Part shown: positions 34,724 to 44,100 of the stretch, piece by piece
How positions within the stretch are numbered: position 1 is the stretch's first letter
How the letters are laid out: the number at the start of each line of letters is the position of its first letter
Assembly (NCBI RefSeq): GCF_006265175.1
Contig: NZ_VDCQ01000012.1
Location: 95,388 to 159,387, forward strand
Origin: Paenibacillus hemerocallicola
GTDB lineage: Bacteria; Bacillota; Bacilli; Paenibacillales; NBRC-103111
Direction: 5' to 3'
DNA: 64,000 nt
Translations under genes and position numbers: made by a program
The notes under the pieces: model-generated
The model's database searches: none
What the model saw: the letters and a program-made list of their open reading frames with translations, nothing else
Told to the model about the DNA's origin: nothing

Positions 34724-36436
34724 ATGGAGATGGCACTGAAGCGCAGAACCAAATGGCTGGTCGTTCTGGCGGTTGTACTCGTCGCGGGGGGCGGAGGTAC
34801 ATATGCATTCATCAGCAAGTCGGATAAGCCGACATCGGCGGCCCAAAGCGTAGCATCCACGATCAAAGTTCAAAAGGGCAATATTCGCTTGTCCGTATCG
34901 GGAACATCGCAATTCGCGACCCAAAATTTGCAAAATATAACCGCACCGGCGGACGGTACGATCAAGACGCTGAAGCTGGCCCGGAGCCAGCCGGTCAAGC
35001 AGGGCGATATTTTGGTCGAGGTGTCCAACGCCACCTTGGAGGCGAGCCTGAAGGACGCGATCACGAATTACGATAACCTGGTACAAGAGCTGAACGATCT
35101 GACCAAACAGCAGCAAAACTTGAGAATCGTCGCGCCGACGGACGGCAAGCTTTCGCTCGGCAATTTGGACGTCGGCTCGACGCTGAACAAAAATGTGAAG
35201 GTGGGAACGGTAACGGTCAACTCGACCTTGATCGCCAAGATTCCGTTCCCGCTGGAGGAAGCGGCGCAATTCAAAGCGGGAGACGCCGTCGATTTGACCA
35301 TTACCGGCTACTCGTTGACCAAGACCGGCAAAGTGCAATCGGTCGGCAAGGAGCTTAAGGCCGACGCTTCCGGCAACCGGCTGGTCGACGTCGAGATCGC
35401 GATCGAGAACGACGGGACGATGGACGCGGGAATGGATGCGACCGGCTCCGTCATTCTGAACGGACGCGAGATCAAAGGGAAAGGCACCGCCAAGCTGGAG
35501 GCGATCAGGACGGTCGCGTTCCTGTCCGAAACGTCGGGAACGATATCCGAGCTGCGGAAGAAAACCGGCGACGCGGTCAAAGCGGGCGAAGTCATCGCCG
35601 TAGTCGTCAACGATACGCTCAAGGACTCGATCGCTTCCAAGCAGGCCAGCGTCGACAGGCAGAAAAATACGGTGGAGCAAGCGCAAAAGCGGGTCGACGA
35701 GTTGACCGTCCGTGCTCCCTTCGACGGCGTATTCTCTACCGATTTCGCCAACCAGAGACAAAACGTGCTGGCCCGGTTTCCGATCGGCGCAGCGGTCGAT
35801 CAAGGCGCCTTGTTCGGCGGGGTAGCCAGTCTGGACGTCATGACGCTGCCGATCCAGGTAGACGAGTTGGATTTGTCCAGCATCAAGCCGGGCTTGAAGG
35901 CCGAAGTGAGCGTAGATGCGATATCGGGACGGAAGTTCGCGGGCGAAGTGCTTCAAGTGTCCACGGTCGGTACGACCACGAACGGCGTTACGTATTATGA
36001 CGCAATCGTCGCGGTCGAGAATAAGGAACAAGCCTTAAAATACGGGATGACGGGAACGGCGGAAATATTAATCCAGGACAAGAAGGACGTGCTGACGCTG
36101 CCGGTCGAGGCTCTGAGAATTCAGCGGGGCAGCGCGACCGTTACGATCAAGAAGCCGGACGGTACGACTCAGGAAAATGTCCCGGTCAAAATCGGCATCC
36201 GCAGCAAAACGAGCGTGGAAATTACGGAAGGGTTGAAAGAAGGCGACGAAGTCGTCCTGCCGACACGGCGGTCTTCAGGCAACGGCTCCCAGCAGCAAAT
36301 CGACGCTTTGCGGCAGCAATTCCAGCAAGGCGGCGGCTTTCCGGCAGGCGGCGGAGGCGCTGCCGGTCCCGGCGGTGGCGGCGGAACGTTCCAAATACAG
36401 CAAGGCGGAGGCGGAGGCGGCGGGGGAGGCCGATAA
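34724..36436 (+). CDS. MacA/HlyD-type membrane-fusion subunit of an ABC exporter
   Basis: The product is 570 aa; GGGAAAGGG lies before ATG 34724 and an in-frame ATG 34730 has better spacing. A membrane helix spans ~8-28. Two biotinyl-lipoyl-like halves flank a hairpin (ITAPADGTIKTLKLARSQPVKQG; VRAPFDGVFS), with beta-barrel regions and an HlyD_D23-like end (VPVKIGIRSKTSVEITEGLKEGDEVVLP). The C-terminus is a Gly/Gln-rich tail (~530-570) that becomes nearly pure glycine. In Gram-positives this subunit stands outside the membrane and couples to a MacB-type pump, here encoded by the next two genes. The cargo may be one of the secreted proteins around it or a peptide. Confidence 0.9.
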   Translation: MEMALKRRTKWLVVLAVVLVAGGGGTYAFISKSDKPTSAAQSVASTIKVQKGNIRLSVSGTSQFATQNLQNITAPADGTIKTLKLARSQPVKQGDILVEVSNATLEASLKDAITNYDNLVQELNDLTKQQQNLRIVAPTDGKLSLGNLDVGSTLNKNVKVGTVTVNSTLIAKIPFPLEEAAQFKAGDAVDLTITGYSLTKTGKVQSVGKELKADASGNRLVDVEIAIENDGTMDAGMDATGSVILNGREIKGKGTAKLEAIRTVAFLSETSGTISELRKKTGDAVKAGEVIAVVVNDTLKDSIASKQASVDRQKNTVEQAQKRVDELTVRAPFDGVFSTDFANQRQNVLARFPIGAAVDQGALFGGVASLDVMTLPIQVDELDLSSIKPGLKAEVSVDAISGRKFAGEVLQVSTVGTTTNGVTYYDAIVAVENKEQALKYGMTGTAEILIQDKKDVLTLPVEALRIQRGSATVTIKKPDGTTQENVPVKIGIRSKTSVEITEGLKEGDEVVLPTRRSSGNGSQQQIDALRQQFQQGGGFPAGGGGAAGPGGGGGTFQIQQGGGGGGGGGR

Positions 36437-36438
36437 GG

Positions 36439-37149
36439 ATGAACATAATCGAACTGACCGACATCCACAAAACGTACGGACACGGAGACGAGGAAGTCAA
36501 AATATTGAGAGGCGTCTCGCTCACCGTCACGACAGGAGATTTTGTCGCCATCGTCGGACCGAGCGGTTCCGGCAAATCTACGTTGATGAACACGATCGGT
36601 CTTCTCGACAGTCCGACCAAAGGAACCTACGTGTTGGACGGAGTCGCCACCGAGAAGCTGGGAGACAGTCAGCTCGCGGTCGTGCGCAATAAAAAAATCG
36701 GCTTTATTTTTCAGCAGTTCAATTTATTGCCGCGTCTTACAGCGCTAGAAAATGTAGAGCTTCCGCTCATCTATGCGGGCGTCTCCAAAAGCGAACGGAG
36801 AGAGCGGGCCAAGAAGATGCTGGAATCGCTCGGCATGGGTCCGCGCATCGATCATAAGCCGAGCCAATTGTCGGGCGGCCAGCAGCAGCGGGTCGCGATC
36901 GCGCGTGCGCTGGCGGGTTCCCCGTCATTGCTGCTCGCCGACGAGCCTACGGGCGCATTGGACTCCAAGACCGGCGCGGAAGTGCTGGAGCTGATGATCC
37001 AATTGAACGAGCAAGGCAATACGATCGTTTTGATAACGCATGACCTGCATATCGCGGACACCGCCAAACGGGTCGTATCGATCCGTGACGGCCTGATCGT
37101 CGACGATAAGCGGAACGCGAATCCGCCGAGGCAGGTGGTGCAAGTATGA
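36439..37149 (+). CDS. MacB/LolD-type ABC transporter ATP-binding protein
   Basis: The product is 236 aa, beginning 2 bp after the previous stop. Walker A GPSGSGKST, Q-loop (IFQQFNLLPRLTALENV), signature LSGGQQQRVAIARAL, Walker B LLLADEPTGALDS and the H-loop (ITHDLHIA) are intact. The GALD and LLPRLTALENVELP features mark the LolD/MacB (type VII) group. Its stop overlaps the permease start by 4 nt. It energises the permease at 37146. Confidence 0.95.
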   Translation: MNIIELTDIHKTYGHGDEEVKILRGVSLTVTTGDFVAIVGPSGSGKSTLMNTIGLLDSPTKGTYVLDGVATEKLGDSQLAVVRNKKIGFIFQQFNLLPRLTALENVELPLIYAGVSKSERRERAKKMLESLGMGPRIDHKPSQLSGGQQQRVAIARALAGSPSLLLADEPTGALDSKTGAEVLELMIQLNEQGNTIVLITHDLHIADTAKRVVSIRDGLIVDDKRNANPPRQVVQV

Positions 37150-38324
37150 ATATATTCGAGCTAGTGACGATGGCGCTCCGCACCATTATGAGCAAGCCGA
37201 TGCGTACGCTGCTCACGATGCTGGGGGTTATTATCGGTGTCGGCTCGGTCATCACGCTCGTATCGATCGGACAAGGAACGACCGCACAGATCGAGAAGCA
37301 GTATGAAAGTCTCGGCACGAACCTGCTCGTCGTCAATTTGCTGGGCAACGGACGCGCGACGCAATTGGACTACGATACCATTATGGAGCTTGAAATATTG
37401 CCGGAAATCGAATCGATCGCGCCGACCGTAACGAAGAGCGGCTCCAACGTGAAATACGACCGGACGTCGGAATCGTTTAACGTGCTCGGCACGAACGACC
37501 GCTACTTTTCGCTGATGAAGACGGAAATCGAAAGCGGGCGGGAGATCGTGGAGGGCGACGTCGAATTCCGCAGTCAGGTGGCCGTGCTCGGGAACACCGC
37601 GGCGGAAACGCTGTTCGGGAGAATGGACCCGGTCGGTCAGGACATCAATATCGACGGCATCGTATTTACGGTTGTCGGCAAGCTGAAGGCGAAGGGCTCC
37701 AGCCTCGGCGGTACGTCGCCCGACAGCTCCGTCATCATTCCGATCGAAACCGCGCGGCGTACTTTCAAGCTTGGCCAAATTCGGACTACCTATTTGGAAG
37801 CGCCGGAGATCGATCAGCTTACGGCGGCGCAAAATACGATCACCCAATTTTTGACCGCAAAATTCAAGAGCAGCAACGGATTCCGGATTATGAACCAAGA
37901 CGAGCTGATGAACGCGCGGAAAGAAGCCTCGAGCTCGCTTACGAATCAAATGATCAGCGTAGCGCTCATATCGCTGCTGGTCGGCGGAATCGGGATTATG
38001 AACATTATGCTGGTCACGGTCAGCGAGCGGACTCGCGAGATCGGCATCCGGAAATCGATCGGAGCCCAACGGCGGCATATATTGACGCAGTTTTTGATGG
38101 AGGCTACCGTCATAAGCGGGCTGGGGGGCTTGCTCGGCCTTCTGCTCGGCATCGCGGCCTCTCTCGCCTGGCCGATGATCAATCCGAGCCAGCCTACGGA
38201 GCTATCGCTTGAGATCGGTTTGTACGCGCTATTGTTTTCCGTGTTGGTCGGCGTCATATTCGGGTTGTACCCGGCGAACAAAGCTTCCCGCTTGAAGCCT
38301 ATCGACGCGCTACGATTTGACTAA
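37146..38324 (+). CDS. MacB/FtsX-type ABC transporter permease
   Basis: The product is 392 aa with one N-terminal helix (~20-42: TLLTMLGVIIGVGSVITLVSI), a large extracellular MacB core domain (~45-270) and three C-terminal helices of the FtsX domain (~275-385, including IGIMNIMLVTVSERTREIGIRK). Such type VII permeases work by mechanotransmission rather than by forming a substrate channel across the membrane. With the ATPase and MacA-type adaptor it makes a complete exporter. Confidence 0.95.
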   Translation: MNIFELVTMALRTIMSKPMRTLLTMLGVIIGVGSVITLVSIGQGTTAQIEKQYESLGTNLLVVNLLGNGRATQLDYDTIMELEILPEIESIAPTVTKSGSNVKYDRTSESFNVLGTNDRYFSLMKTEIESGREIVEGDVEFRSQVAVLGNTAAETLFGRMDPVGQDINIDGIVFTVVGKLKAKGSSLGGTSPDSSVIIPIETARRTFKLGQIRTTYLEAPEIDQLTAAQNTITQFLTAKFKSSNGFRIMNQDELMNARKEASSSLTNQMISVALISLLVGGIGIMNIMLVTVSERTREIGIRKSIGAQRRHILTQFLMEATVISGLGGLLGLLLGIAASLAWPMINPSQPTELSLEIGLYALLFSVLVGVIFGLYPANKASRLKPIDALRFD

Positions 38325-38344
38325 TAATGGAGGTACACATACCC

Positions 38345-40513
38345 ATGATACGTAACAAACGCAGCGCCATGCATCGAAGAGCGCGAATGCTCCTGCTCAC
38401 GTTCGTCGTCTTTTGCCTAGCTCTTGCCCCCTATGCGGCATTGGCGGGGAAAGAGGGAATATACGTCAGCGACAGCGTATATTTTACTCTCGAGAAAGTC
38501 CGGCTGTCCGAAGCTTCGGACGATTCGATTTTACGCTTCTCCATCGGACTTCATAACGGCAGCGCCGAGTCGGTGGATTACAATTACTTCGGCGTTCGCG
38601 TAACGGACGCGGCCGGTTACAGCTACTCGGCCCAATTGACCGGACAGCAAAGCGCCCGGGTGCTCTCCGGCAAAGAACAGGAATTCGCCTATGAAGCCCG
38701 CATTGCGAAAGGCTCCCAGGCGGATCAGTTGAGAGTGGCCTTGTTCACCTGGAATTACGGCGCTTCGGTCTCGATGAACGATATCGGCTCCTTTTCGGTA
38801 GCGGCGGCCATGCAAAGTGCAGCCGAGACGGCTCCGCTGGCAATTGTCCCGCTGTCCAAGGCGGATACGTCGCTGTCCGTTGACGACAAAGTCGAATTCC
38901 GGATCGGCAACGAATATTTCGTATACGAAAATAACGATTGGAATTTATATATCGACCTTATCGCACTGAATGCGGGTACATCCGGACTGACTTTGCCCTC
39001 CGGTTTGAAAATGAGGCTGGAGGATTCCGCCGGTCAGACGGTCGCGGTTACGGCCATCGACGGCGCGGACAAATCTCTGCTCCCCGGCAAGCCGCAGCGG
39101 ATTTCCGTCCGTGCGGCTATCCCGGCCGATGATTCCGCAAACGACTGGGCGCTCCAGTTCTACTATTTGACCGGAACGACCCCGACGGTGCTGGACAGCA
39201 TGGCTGCAGGGAAATCGTTCAAGCCGTCGGCTATCGGCGACGCGCGACCGATTACGGACTCCCAAGGACAAGAGACCGTTTCGGTAAAGGTCGAATCGGC
39301 TGCCATCTCCCAAAGCGCCGACGGACAATGGGTATCCGCCAAAGTTCGCATAGACAATAACGGCAGCAAGGTGACGGCGGTGCCGAAGCTGACGGCCAAG
39401 GTGCAGTCCCGAAACGGCGGAGTATCCGTCACGGCCGAAGATCCGTCCACCCATGCGGCGTACTTGTCGCAAAATGAAAGCGAAACGTTCTCCTTCAATG
39501 CGCTGATGCCCAAAGGAGTCGACGTGTCCGATATGCAGATTGCCTTATTCGAGACGAGAACCGTCACCGGCTCGAGCAATTCGAATACGTCATCGAACGG
39601 CACTGCGAATACGTCGGGAACAACCGGTTCGACTACGGGATCGGGCAACAGTAATACCGGCGGAACGAATTCCGGAACTTCGACTACGACCAAATCGATT
39701 CCGGCCTTGATCGCGAATTTGGATAACGCCCAACTGTACGTGCAAGGATCGGGCAGCGATTATGCGATCGGCAGCAAGATCGATCTGGCCTTGGACAAAA
39801 AAATCGATGTCGCCGTATCGGAGCTCAAGCTGTATGAAAATGACAACAACGGCTTCAAGACCGCGATCGCCAAGCTCAAGCTGACGAATGCCGATACTAC
39901 CGTGTTGGCGACGCCCGACCTTGCATTGGAGCTGGTGGACGCCTCCGGCAGCGTATACTCCGGAACGAAGCAGGCAACCGCGGCGACGCAGCTTGCGACG
40001 AACAGCAGCTATCTGATCAGCTATTCGTTCCTCATGTCGGCCATGGACGAGAATGAACCGCTTCTGCTGCGCGTCTATAATGCGAAAGATGCCGGCAAAG
40101 TTCCGCTCGGCACGGTCAAGACGGCGTTCCAGCAGGACAATTTGACAGACGATGTTTGGAACGTATTCCCGTACAAAATCGATCTTCGCGAGAAGCTGCT
40201 GCTTCACAGCGTACTCAGCACGACGTTCTCGTACTCGCTCCGAATGGATCTGGGCGTGCAACGAACCGAGCAAATCATATCCGACGCCAATTTGTCCAAG
40301 CTGCAATTCGAGCTTGTCGACGGCACCAAGCAAGTCATCTCGACCCAAACGGTCGCTTTCCTAGGTACGACGAGACTGCTGAACGGTACGAACGAGCTGA
40401 CCTTTACGAATTTGAAATTGAACCAATTCAGCTCCTTGAATTATATTAATGTTTACGAGATCGTCGATACGCCAAACGGCGTAGTGAAGCGGAAGCTGGC
40501 CGAGTTCCATTAA
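38345..40513 (+). CDS. Secreted multi-domain beta-sandwich protein
   Basis: The product is 722 aa from ATG 38345 (GGAGG at 38329-38333; the upstream ATG 38327 overlaps that site). A signal peptide ends near ALAG (residue ~35). About five tandem beta-rich domains of 100-130 residues follow, several with the pattern 'V.F.L..V.L...D..IL.F.I.L.NGSAESVDYN...VRVTDAAG..Y...L'. A Ser/Thr/Asn/Gly linker (~400-445: NTSSNGTANTSG) splits domains 3 and 4. There is no sorting signal or membrane anchor. I do not recognise a named family; it resembles extracellular immunoglobulin-like DUF4352-type domains. It is the fourth gene of the exporter operon and may be its cargo or an extracellular partner. Confidence 0.8.
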   Translation: MIRNKRSAMHRRARMLLLTFVVFCLALAPYAALAGKEGIYVSDSVYFTLEKVRLSEASDDSILRFSIGLHNGSAESVDYNYFGVRVTDAAGYSYSAQLTGQQSARVLSGKEQEFAYEARIAKGSQADQLRVALFTWNYGASVSMNDIGSFSVAAAMQSAAETAPLAIVPLSKADTSLSVDDKVEFRIGNEYFVYENNDWNLYIDLIALNAGTSGLTLPSGLKMRLEDSAGQTVAVTAIDGADKSLLPGKPQRISVRAAIPADDSANDWALQFYYLTGTTPTVLDSMAAGKSFKPSAIGDARPITDSQGQETVSVKVESAAISQSADGQWVSAKVRIDNNGSKVTAVPKLTAKVQSRNGGVSVTAEDPSTHAAYLSQNESETFSFNALMPKGVDVSDMQIALFETRTVTGSSNSNTSSNGTANTSGTTGSTTGSGNSNTGGTNSGTSTTTKSIPALIANLDNAQLYVQGSGSDYAIGSKIDLALDKKIDVAVSELKLYENDNNGFKTAIAKLKLTNADTTVLATPDLALELVDASGSVYSGTKQATAATQLATNSSYLISYSFLMSAMDENEPLLLRVYNAKDAGKVPLGTVKTAFQQDNLTDDVWNVFPYKIDLREKLLLHSVLSTTFSYSLRMDLGVQRTEQIISDANLSKLQFELVDGTKQVISTQTVAFLGTTRLLNGTNELTFTNLKLNQFSSLNYINVYEIVDTPNGVVKRKLAEFH

Positions 40514-40534
40514 TCGGCTTCGGGCGGAGGAGAG

Positions 40535-40568
40535 AGCGGCATAGGCGTCGGAGCCTTGCCGCTTTTCT
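40535..40568 (+). terminator. Terminator of the exporter operon
   Basis: AGCGGCATAGGC pairs with GCCTTGCCGCT around GTCGGA, followed by TTTCTT. Confidence 0.7.
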
Positions 40569-40637
40569 TCATTTTCAACGGTTGCCTGCATGCAGCATCT
40601 CTACTAGAATATAGGAGAAGAGGGAGGAGAGAGTCAG

Positions 40638-41402
40638 ATGATCAAACGGAAAGTGGCGATATTGGCTGCGGGACTATTGGTAGCCGTATCCGGAGTCGCC
40701 GTAGCCGCAGGGACGAATGGCGATTATAAAGGCCATCCGATCGTAAACGTTGTCGTAAACGGAAAGGCCGTACACGGAGAAGTGCCCGGCATCAATATGG
40801 AAGGTACGACGCTTGTGCCGCTCAAGGTCGTAAGCGAGGCATTGGGTGCACAGATCGGCTGGGACCAGGCGACTTCGACCGCCTCCGTCACGACGGCAAC
40901 AGCGGCACCACCATCGACAGCACCTGTACAGCCGGAAGATACGGAGGAACGGAAGCTGAAGCAAAGCGTAGCGGATTTGTACGCCAAGGTCGACGCCTAC
41001 ATCGGGAGTTTGCCGGTTTTCCGCGAGAAAATCCGGATAGCCAAAGAATATTACGATATCAAGAAAAGCGACCAATATTTTAAAATGATGAACGAGCTGT
41101 ATTGGAAACCTTTCGAGGATACGTATATGTCGGTGTTGACCGAGACGAGCAGCGCGGAGATGAACAAGGCGAAGCAAAAGGGCATACTGGGTGCCGATTT
41201 TCTGCAGGTGCTGGAGTCGGCGCATTCCTCGATGTCGTATTATAAATATGCGGTCGAGCATTTCACGCGATCCGTTTCTATGGGCCAGTCGCAGTTTTTG
41301 GAGTTTTATATTACCAGCTATGCCAGTGCGTACGACGAAGAGCTGAAGGCGAAGGAGAAGTATAAAGCCGCTTTCGAGCAATTCGAGCGTTTGAACCCGT
41401 GA
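40638..41402 (+). CDS. Secreted protein with copper-amine-oxidase-like stalk domain
   Basis: The product is 254 aa with GAGGGAGGAGAG before ATG 40638. A signal peptide ends near VAVAA. Residues ~30-85 form the stalk domain common in Paenibacillaceae: VNVVVNGKAVHGEVPGINMEGTTLVPLKVVSEALGAQIGWDQAT. A Thr/Ala/Pro linker leads to a helical C-terminal domain (~105-254) of unknown family, rich in Lys, Glu and Tyr. The stalk domain is not an enzyme; it probably holds the protein in the cell wall. Its proximity suggests, but does not prove, membership of the exporter regulon; no TTTAAG array was seen. Confidence 0.8.
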   Translation: MIKRKVAILAAGLLVAVSGVAVAAGTNGDYKGHPIVNVVVNGKAVHGEVPGINMEGTTLVPLKVVSEALGAQIGWDQATSTASVTTATAAPPSTAPVQPEDTEERKLKQSVADLYAKVDAYIGSLPVFREKIRIAKEYYDIKKSDQYFKMMNELYWKPFEDTYMSVLTETSSAEMNKAKQKGILGADFLQVLESAHSSMSYYKYAVEHFTRSVSMGQSQFLEFYITSYASAYDEELKAKEKYKAAFEQFERLNP

Positions 41403-41422
41403 TGTTGTACACACGGGTTTTT
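41394..41422 (+). terminator. Rho-independent terminator
   Basis: AACCCGTG pairs with CACGGGTT around a 10-nt loop and is followed by TTT. Confidence 0.65.
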
Positions 41423-41533
41423 CCAACGTCGCCCGTGTTGCGAAAAACACAAACGTCATGTCGTTATGAACAATACAGAAGCTGCCGCAAGCTGTAAACT
41501 GGACTTATTGACATCATCCGGAGGGAACTTACC

Positions 41534-42241
41534 GTGGAATGGGGACTTTCGTTTTTGATCGTCCTGGTGTCGGCCGCCGTACAGGCCGGCACGGGATTCG
41601 GCTTCGCCATACTGGCCATACCTCTGCTTTTGCTCGTGCATCAGGATCATTCCGCCGTCTCCGTAGCTCTCGGCCTTTCCTTGATCTCTTCCGTTTCGAC
41701 GCTGCCGCGCGTCGTGCGCGATACCGATAGGTCTTTGCTTCGCAAGCTTCTGATCGGAAGCTTATTCGGATTGCCGCTGGGCGGAGTGGTGTTCGTTATG
41801 CTCGACATTTATTGGTTGAAGCTCGTGGCGGGCATATGCATTATATTGTTTGCGATTCCGCTTCTCATAAACATCAGACTTCCGCTCGGCAACGGGAAAG
41901 GAATCGGCTTCGCGTCGGGTTTTCTCGGCTCCAGTATCGGCATGCCCGGGCCGCCTGTCGTGCTCTACTTATTGTCCAACAAAATCGGGAAGCAGACTTT
42001 CCGGGGAACGTCGATCGCCTATTACAGCATCGTGAACGCGATAAGCTTCACGATTCAGATGATGAGCGGCCGCGTAAACGTTTCGGAGATGAGTTATGCC
42101 GTCTTGCTCATCCCGGCCATTTTCGTCGGACAGGCAATCGGTTTGGCCGTTGCACGAGGCTTGAATCAGCTCTGGTTCCGACGCGCTACGTTCATCCTGC
42201 TAATAGCGACCGGCGTACAGGCGGTCCTTTCCAGCATCTGA
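41534..42241 (+). CDS. TSUP-family (TauE/SafE-like) membrane transporter
   Basis: The product is 235 aa starting at GTG 41534 (GGAGGG 9 nt before). Seven or eight hydrophobic helices are visible, with the family's inverted repeats: AAVQAGTGFGFAILAIPLLL in the first half and GFASGFLGSSIGMPGPPVVLYLLSNK in the second. TSUP proteins carry sulfite, organosulfonates or other anions, mostly outward. The substrate cannot be told. The gene is alone, followed by a GNAT gene 108 bp away. Confidence 0.88.
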   Translation: MEWGLSFLIVLVSAAVQAGTGFGFAILAIPLLLLVHQDHSAVSVALGLSLISSVSTLPRVVRDTDRSLLRKLLIGSLFGLPLGGVVFVMLDIYWLKLVAGICIILFAIPLLINIRLPLGNGKGIGFASGFLGSSIGMPGPPVVLYLLSNKIGKQTFRGTSIAYYSIVNAISFTIQMMSGRVNVSEMSYAVLLIPAIFVGQAIGLAVARGLNQLWFRRATFILLIATGVQAVLSSI

Positions 42242-42348
42242 CATCCTTCCGGATGCCTGCCTGCTTGCATTTTCCGCTTGAAGTGGTATATTGGTTGCGG
42301 ATGCTTATAGCAAGTAGCGAAGCGCATTTGACGGACGAGGAGAACATC

Positions 42349-42906
42349 ATGATTCGACAAGCAACGATCGAGGACGCGGAACAAGTGATGCCGCTCGTGC
42401 TCAGCGCGATCGGTTCGATCGCGTATTCGCTCGCGGGAACGCCGGACGATGCGGAAACGATGCGGATTTTGACCGATTTTTACCGTAAGAAGGGGAATCG
42501 CATCAGCTACGAAAATGTAGTCGTGGAGGAACGGGACGGACTAGTTGCGGGCATGGCGATCGTTTATGACGGCAGCAGGGCGGAAGAGTTGGATCAGCCG
42601 TTTCTGGACCGTATTCATGCAGAGAAGGGCATTGCCGGTTATACGATTGCGAGGGAGCCGCGGCAGGACGAATATTATTTGGATTCGATCGCCGTATATG
42701 ACTCTTATCAAGGTCAAGGGATTGCGAAAGGACTTATGGCCGCCTTCGAAGCGAAAGCCATGAAGCACGGGCATTCGAAGCTTTCATTGATCGTTGAGCA
42801 GGATAATGATCGCGCATTCGCTTTGTACGGGAAAATGGGATATGCGGAGGACGGCTCCTTGCAGGTGGGAGGATCGCTTTTTCGCCGAATGGTGAAGCTG
42901 ATCTGA
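42349..42906 (+). CDS. GNAT-family N-acetyltransferase
   Basis: The product is 185 aa from ATG 42349 (GAGGAG upstream); the frame is open earlier but that stretch is antisense-like to no known protein. The N-terminus MIRQATIEDAEQVMPLV is typical. Acetyl-CoA-binding motif A reads LDSIAVYDSYQGQGIAKGLM, and motif B FALYGKMGY. It acetylates an amine on an unknown small molecule or protein. A long palindromic terminator follows. Confidence 0.88.
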   Translation: MIRQATIEDAEQVMPLVLSAIGSIAYSLAGTPDDAETMRILTDFYRKKGNRISYENVVVEERDGLVAGMAIVYDGSRAEELDQPFLDRIHAEKGIAGYTIAREPRQDEYYLDSIAVYDSYQGQGIAKGLMAAFEAKAMKHGHSKLSLIVEQDNDRAFALYGKMGYAEDGSLQVGGSLFRRMVKLI

Positions 42907-42912
42907 AGAGGG

Positions 42913-42959
42913 GAACAAAAAATTCTACATAACATATGTTATGTAGAATTTTTTTGTTC
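42913..42959. terminator. Bidirectional terminator (large palindrome)
   Basis: GAACAAAAAATTCTACATAA and its inverse TTATGTAGAATTTTTTTGTTC flank CATATG. The perfect stem of over 20 bp with A- and T-runs on both sides serves the convergent GNAT (+) and zinc-exporter (-) genes. Confidence 0.9.
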
Positions 42960-42970
42960 GAAAAGGACGA

Positions 42971-44080
42971 CTATACTTTCAGCTCCCCATGCTGAAGGCT
43001 GGATGTCTCGACCTGAATCGTCGTGTGCATAATTTTATATTTGCGTTCGATCAGATGAATGGCCTGCTGCAGGACGTCCTGACTGTCAGCATCATCTTCG
43101 ATGAGCACATGGCAGCTCAAAGAGTCGAGCCCGGACGTTATCGTCCATACGTGAAGGTCGTGAACGTCGCGTACGCCGTGAATGTGCAGCAGAGATCGCT
43201 TTACGTCTTCGCAGTCGATCGTCACCGGCGTACCTTCCATCAATATATGAATGGCGTGCTTGATGACGCCCCATGCGCTTTTCAAAATAAGAAGCGCTAC
43301 GACGACGCTAATAATGGGATCGGCTATATACCACGAGAATGCCAACATGAGCAGTCCGGCGATAATGGCGCCGACGGAGCCCAAGGCGTCTCCGAGCACG
43401 TGCAGATAAGCGCTTCGCACATTGATATTGTCTTTCACGTCGCCCTTGCGCATCAGTACCCATGCACTGCCCAAATTGGCCAACAAGCCGATTGCCGCGA
43501 TAACCATCATCGAACCGCTGGATACGGTGGGCGGGTTAAGGAGCCGCTCGTACGCTTCCCATATGATAAACCCGGCAATAACGAACAAAGTCGCTCCGTT
43601 AAACAATGCGGCCAATATTTCAAACCGGTAGAAACCGTACGTCTTGTTCGGGGCGGCCGGCTTGACCGCGAACCACATCGCCACGAGGCTTAATGCAAGC
43701 GCCGCCGCATCGCTCAGCATATGGCCGGAATCGGATAGCAGAGCCAAGCTGTTCGTGAGCAGTCCGCCGAAAAATTCGAGAATCATAATGCTGGCCGTAA
43801 TGAGCAGGGCAATCGTCAAGCCTTTCTCGTTGTTCGGTCCGTGATGGTGATGGCCGATTCCGTGCGCGTGATCGTGCCCATGACCGTGACCGTGCGAATG
43901 ACCGTGATGGTGGTCGTGTGAATGATTATGGCCGTGATCATTATGGTCATGCTTGTGTTCATGGTCATGCTCGTTGTGGTCGTGGTCGTGATCGTGATCT
44001 TGATCGTGCTTGTGTTCGTGATCATGATCGCGAGGATGAGTCCCGTTTGAGAGTTTGGTTTTATACTTGTCGTTTCCCAT
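42971..44080 (-). CDS. czcD: Cation diffusion facilitator zinc/cobalt exporter with very His-rich N-terminus
   Basis: The product is 369 aa starting at ATG 44080 on the minus strand (GGAGG 7 nt upstream). Residues ~15-85 are a low-complexity His/Asp/Glu/Gly stretch with over 30 histidines. Six helices follow. The transport-site residues are visible in ALLSDSGHMLSDAAALAL (helix 2, HxxxD) and VLGDALGSVGAIIAGLL (helix 5, D). The cytoplasmic C-terminal domain ends near TTIQVETS. It exchanges protons for Zn2+ or Co2+ across the membrane. It is divergent from the ArsR gene, whose operator covers its transcription start. Confidence 0.93.
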   Translation of the reverse strand: MGNDKYKTKLSNGTHPRDHDHEHKHDQDHDHDHDHNEHDHEHKHDHNDHGHNHSHDHHHGHSHGHGHGHDHAHGIGHHHHGPNNEKGLTIALLITASIMILEFFGGLLTNSLALLSDSGHMLSDAAALALSLVAMWFAVKPAAPNKTYGFYRFEILAALFNGATLFVIAGFIIWEAYERLLNPPTVSSGSMMVIAAIGLLANLGSAWVLMRKGDVKDNINVRSAYLHVLGDALGSVGAIIAGLLMLAFSWYIADPIISVVVALLILKSAWGVIKHAIHILMEGTPVTIDCEDVKRSLLHIHGVRDVHDLHVWTITSGLDSLSCHVLIEDDADSQDVLQQAIHLIERKYKIMHTTIQVETSSLQHGELKV

Positions 44081-44100
44081 TTGCAATTCCTCCAATAATA

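Noticed and set aside
42913..42959. Inverted terminal repeat of an insertion sequence
   Set aside because: The palindrome is a single site between convergent genes with A- and T-runs, as expected of a bidirectional terminator; no transposase is near.
43860..44030. Simple-sequence repeat as a noncoding element
   Set aside because: The CAT/GTG-rich tract is fully explained as the His-rich N-terminus of the zinc exporter on the minus strand.
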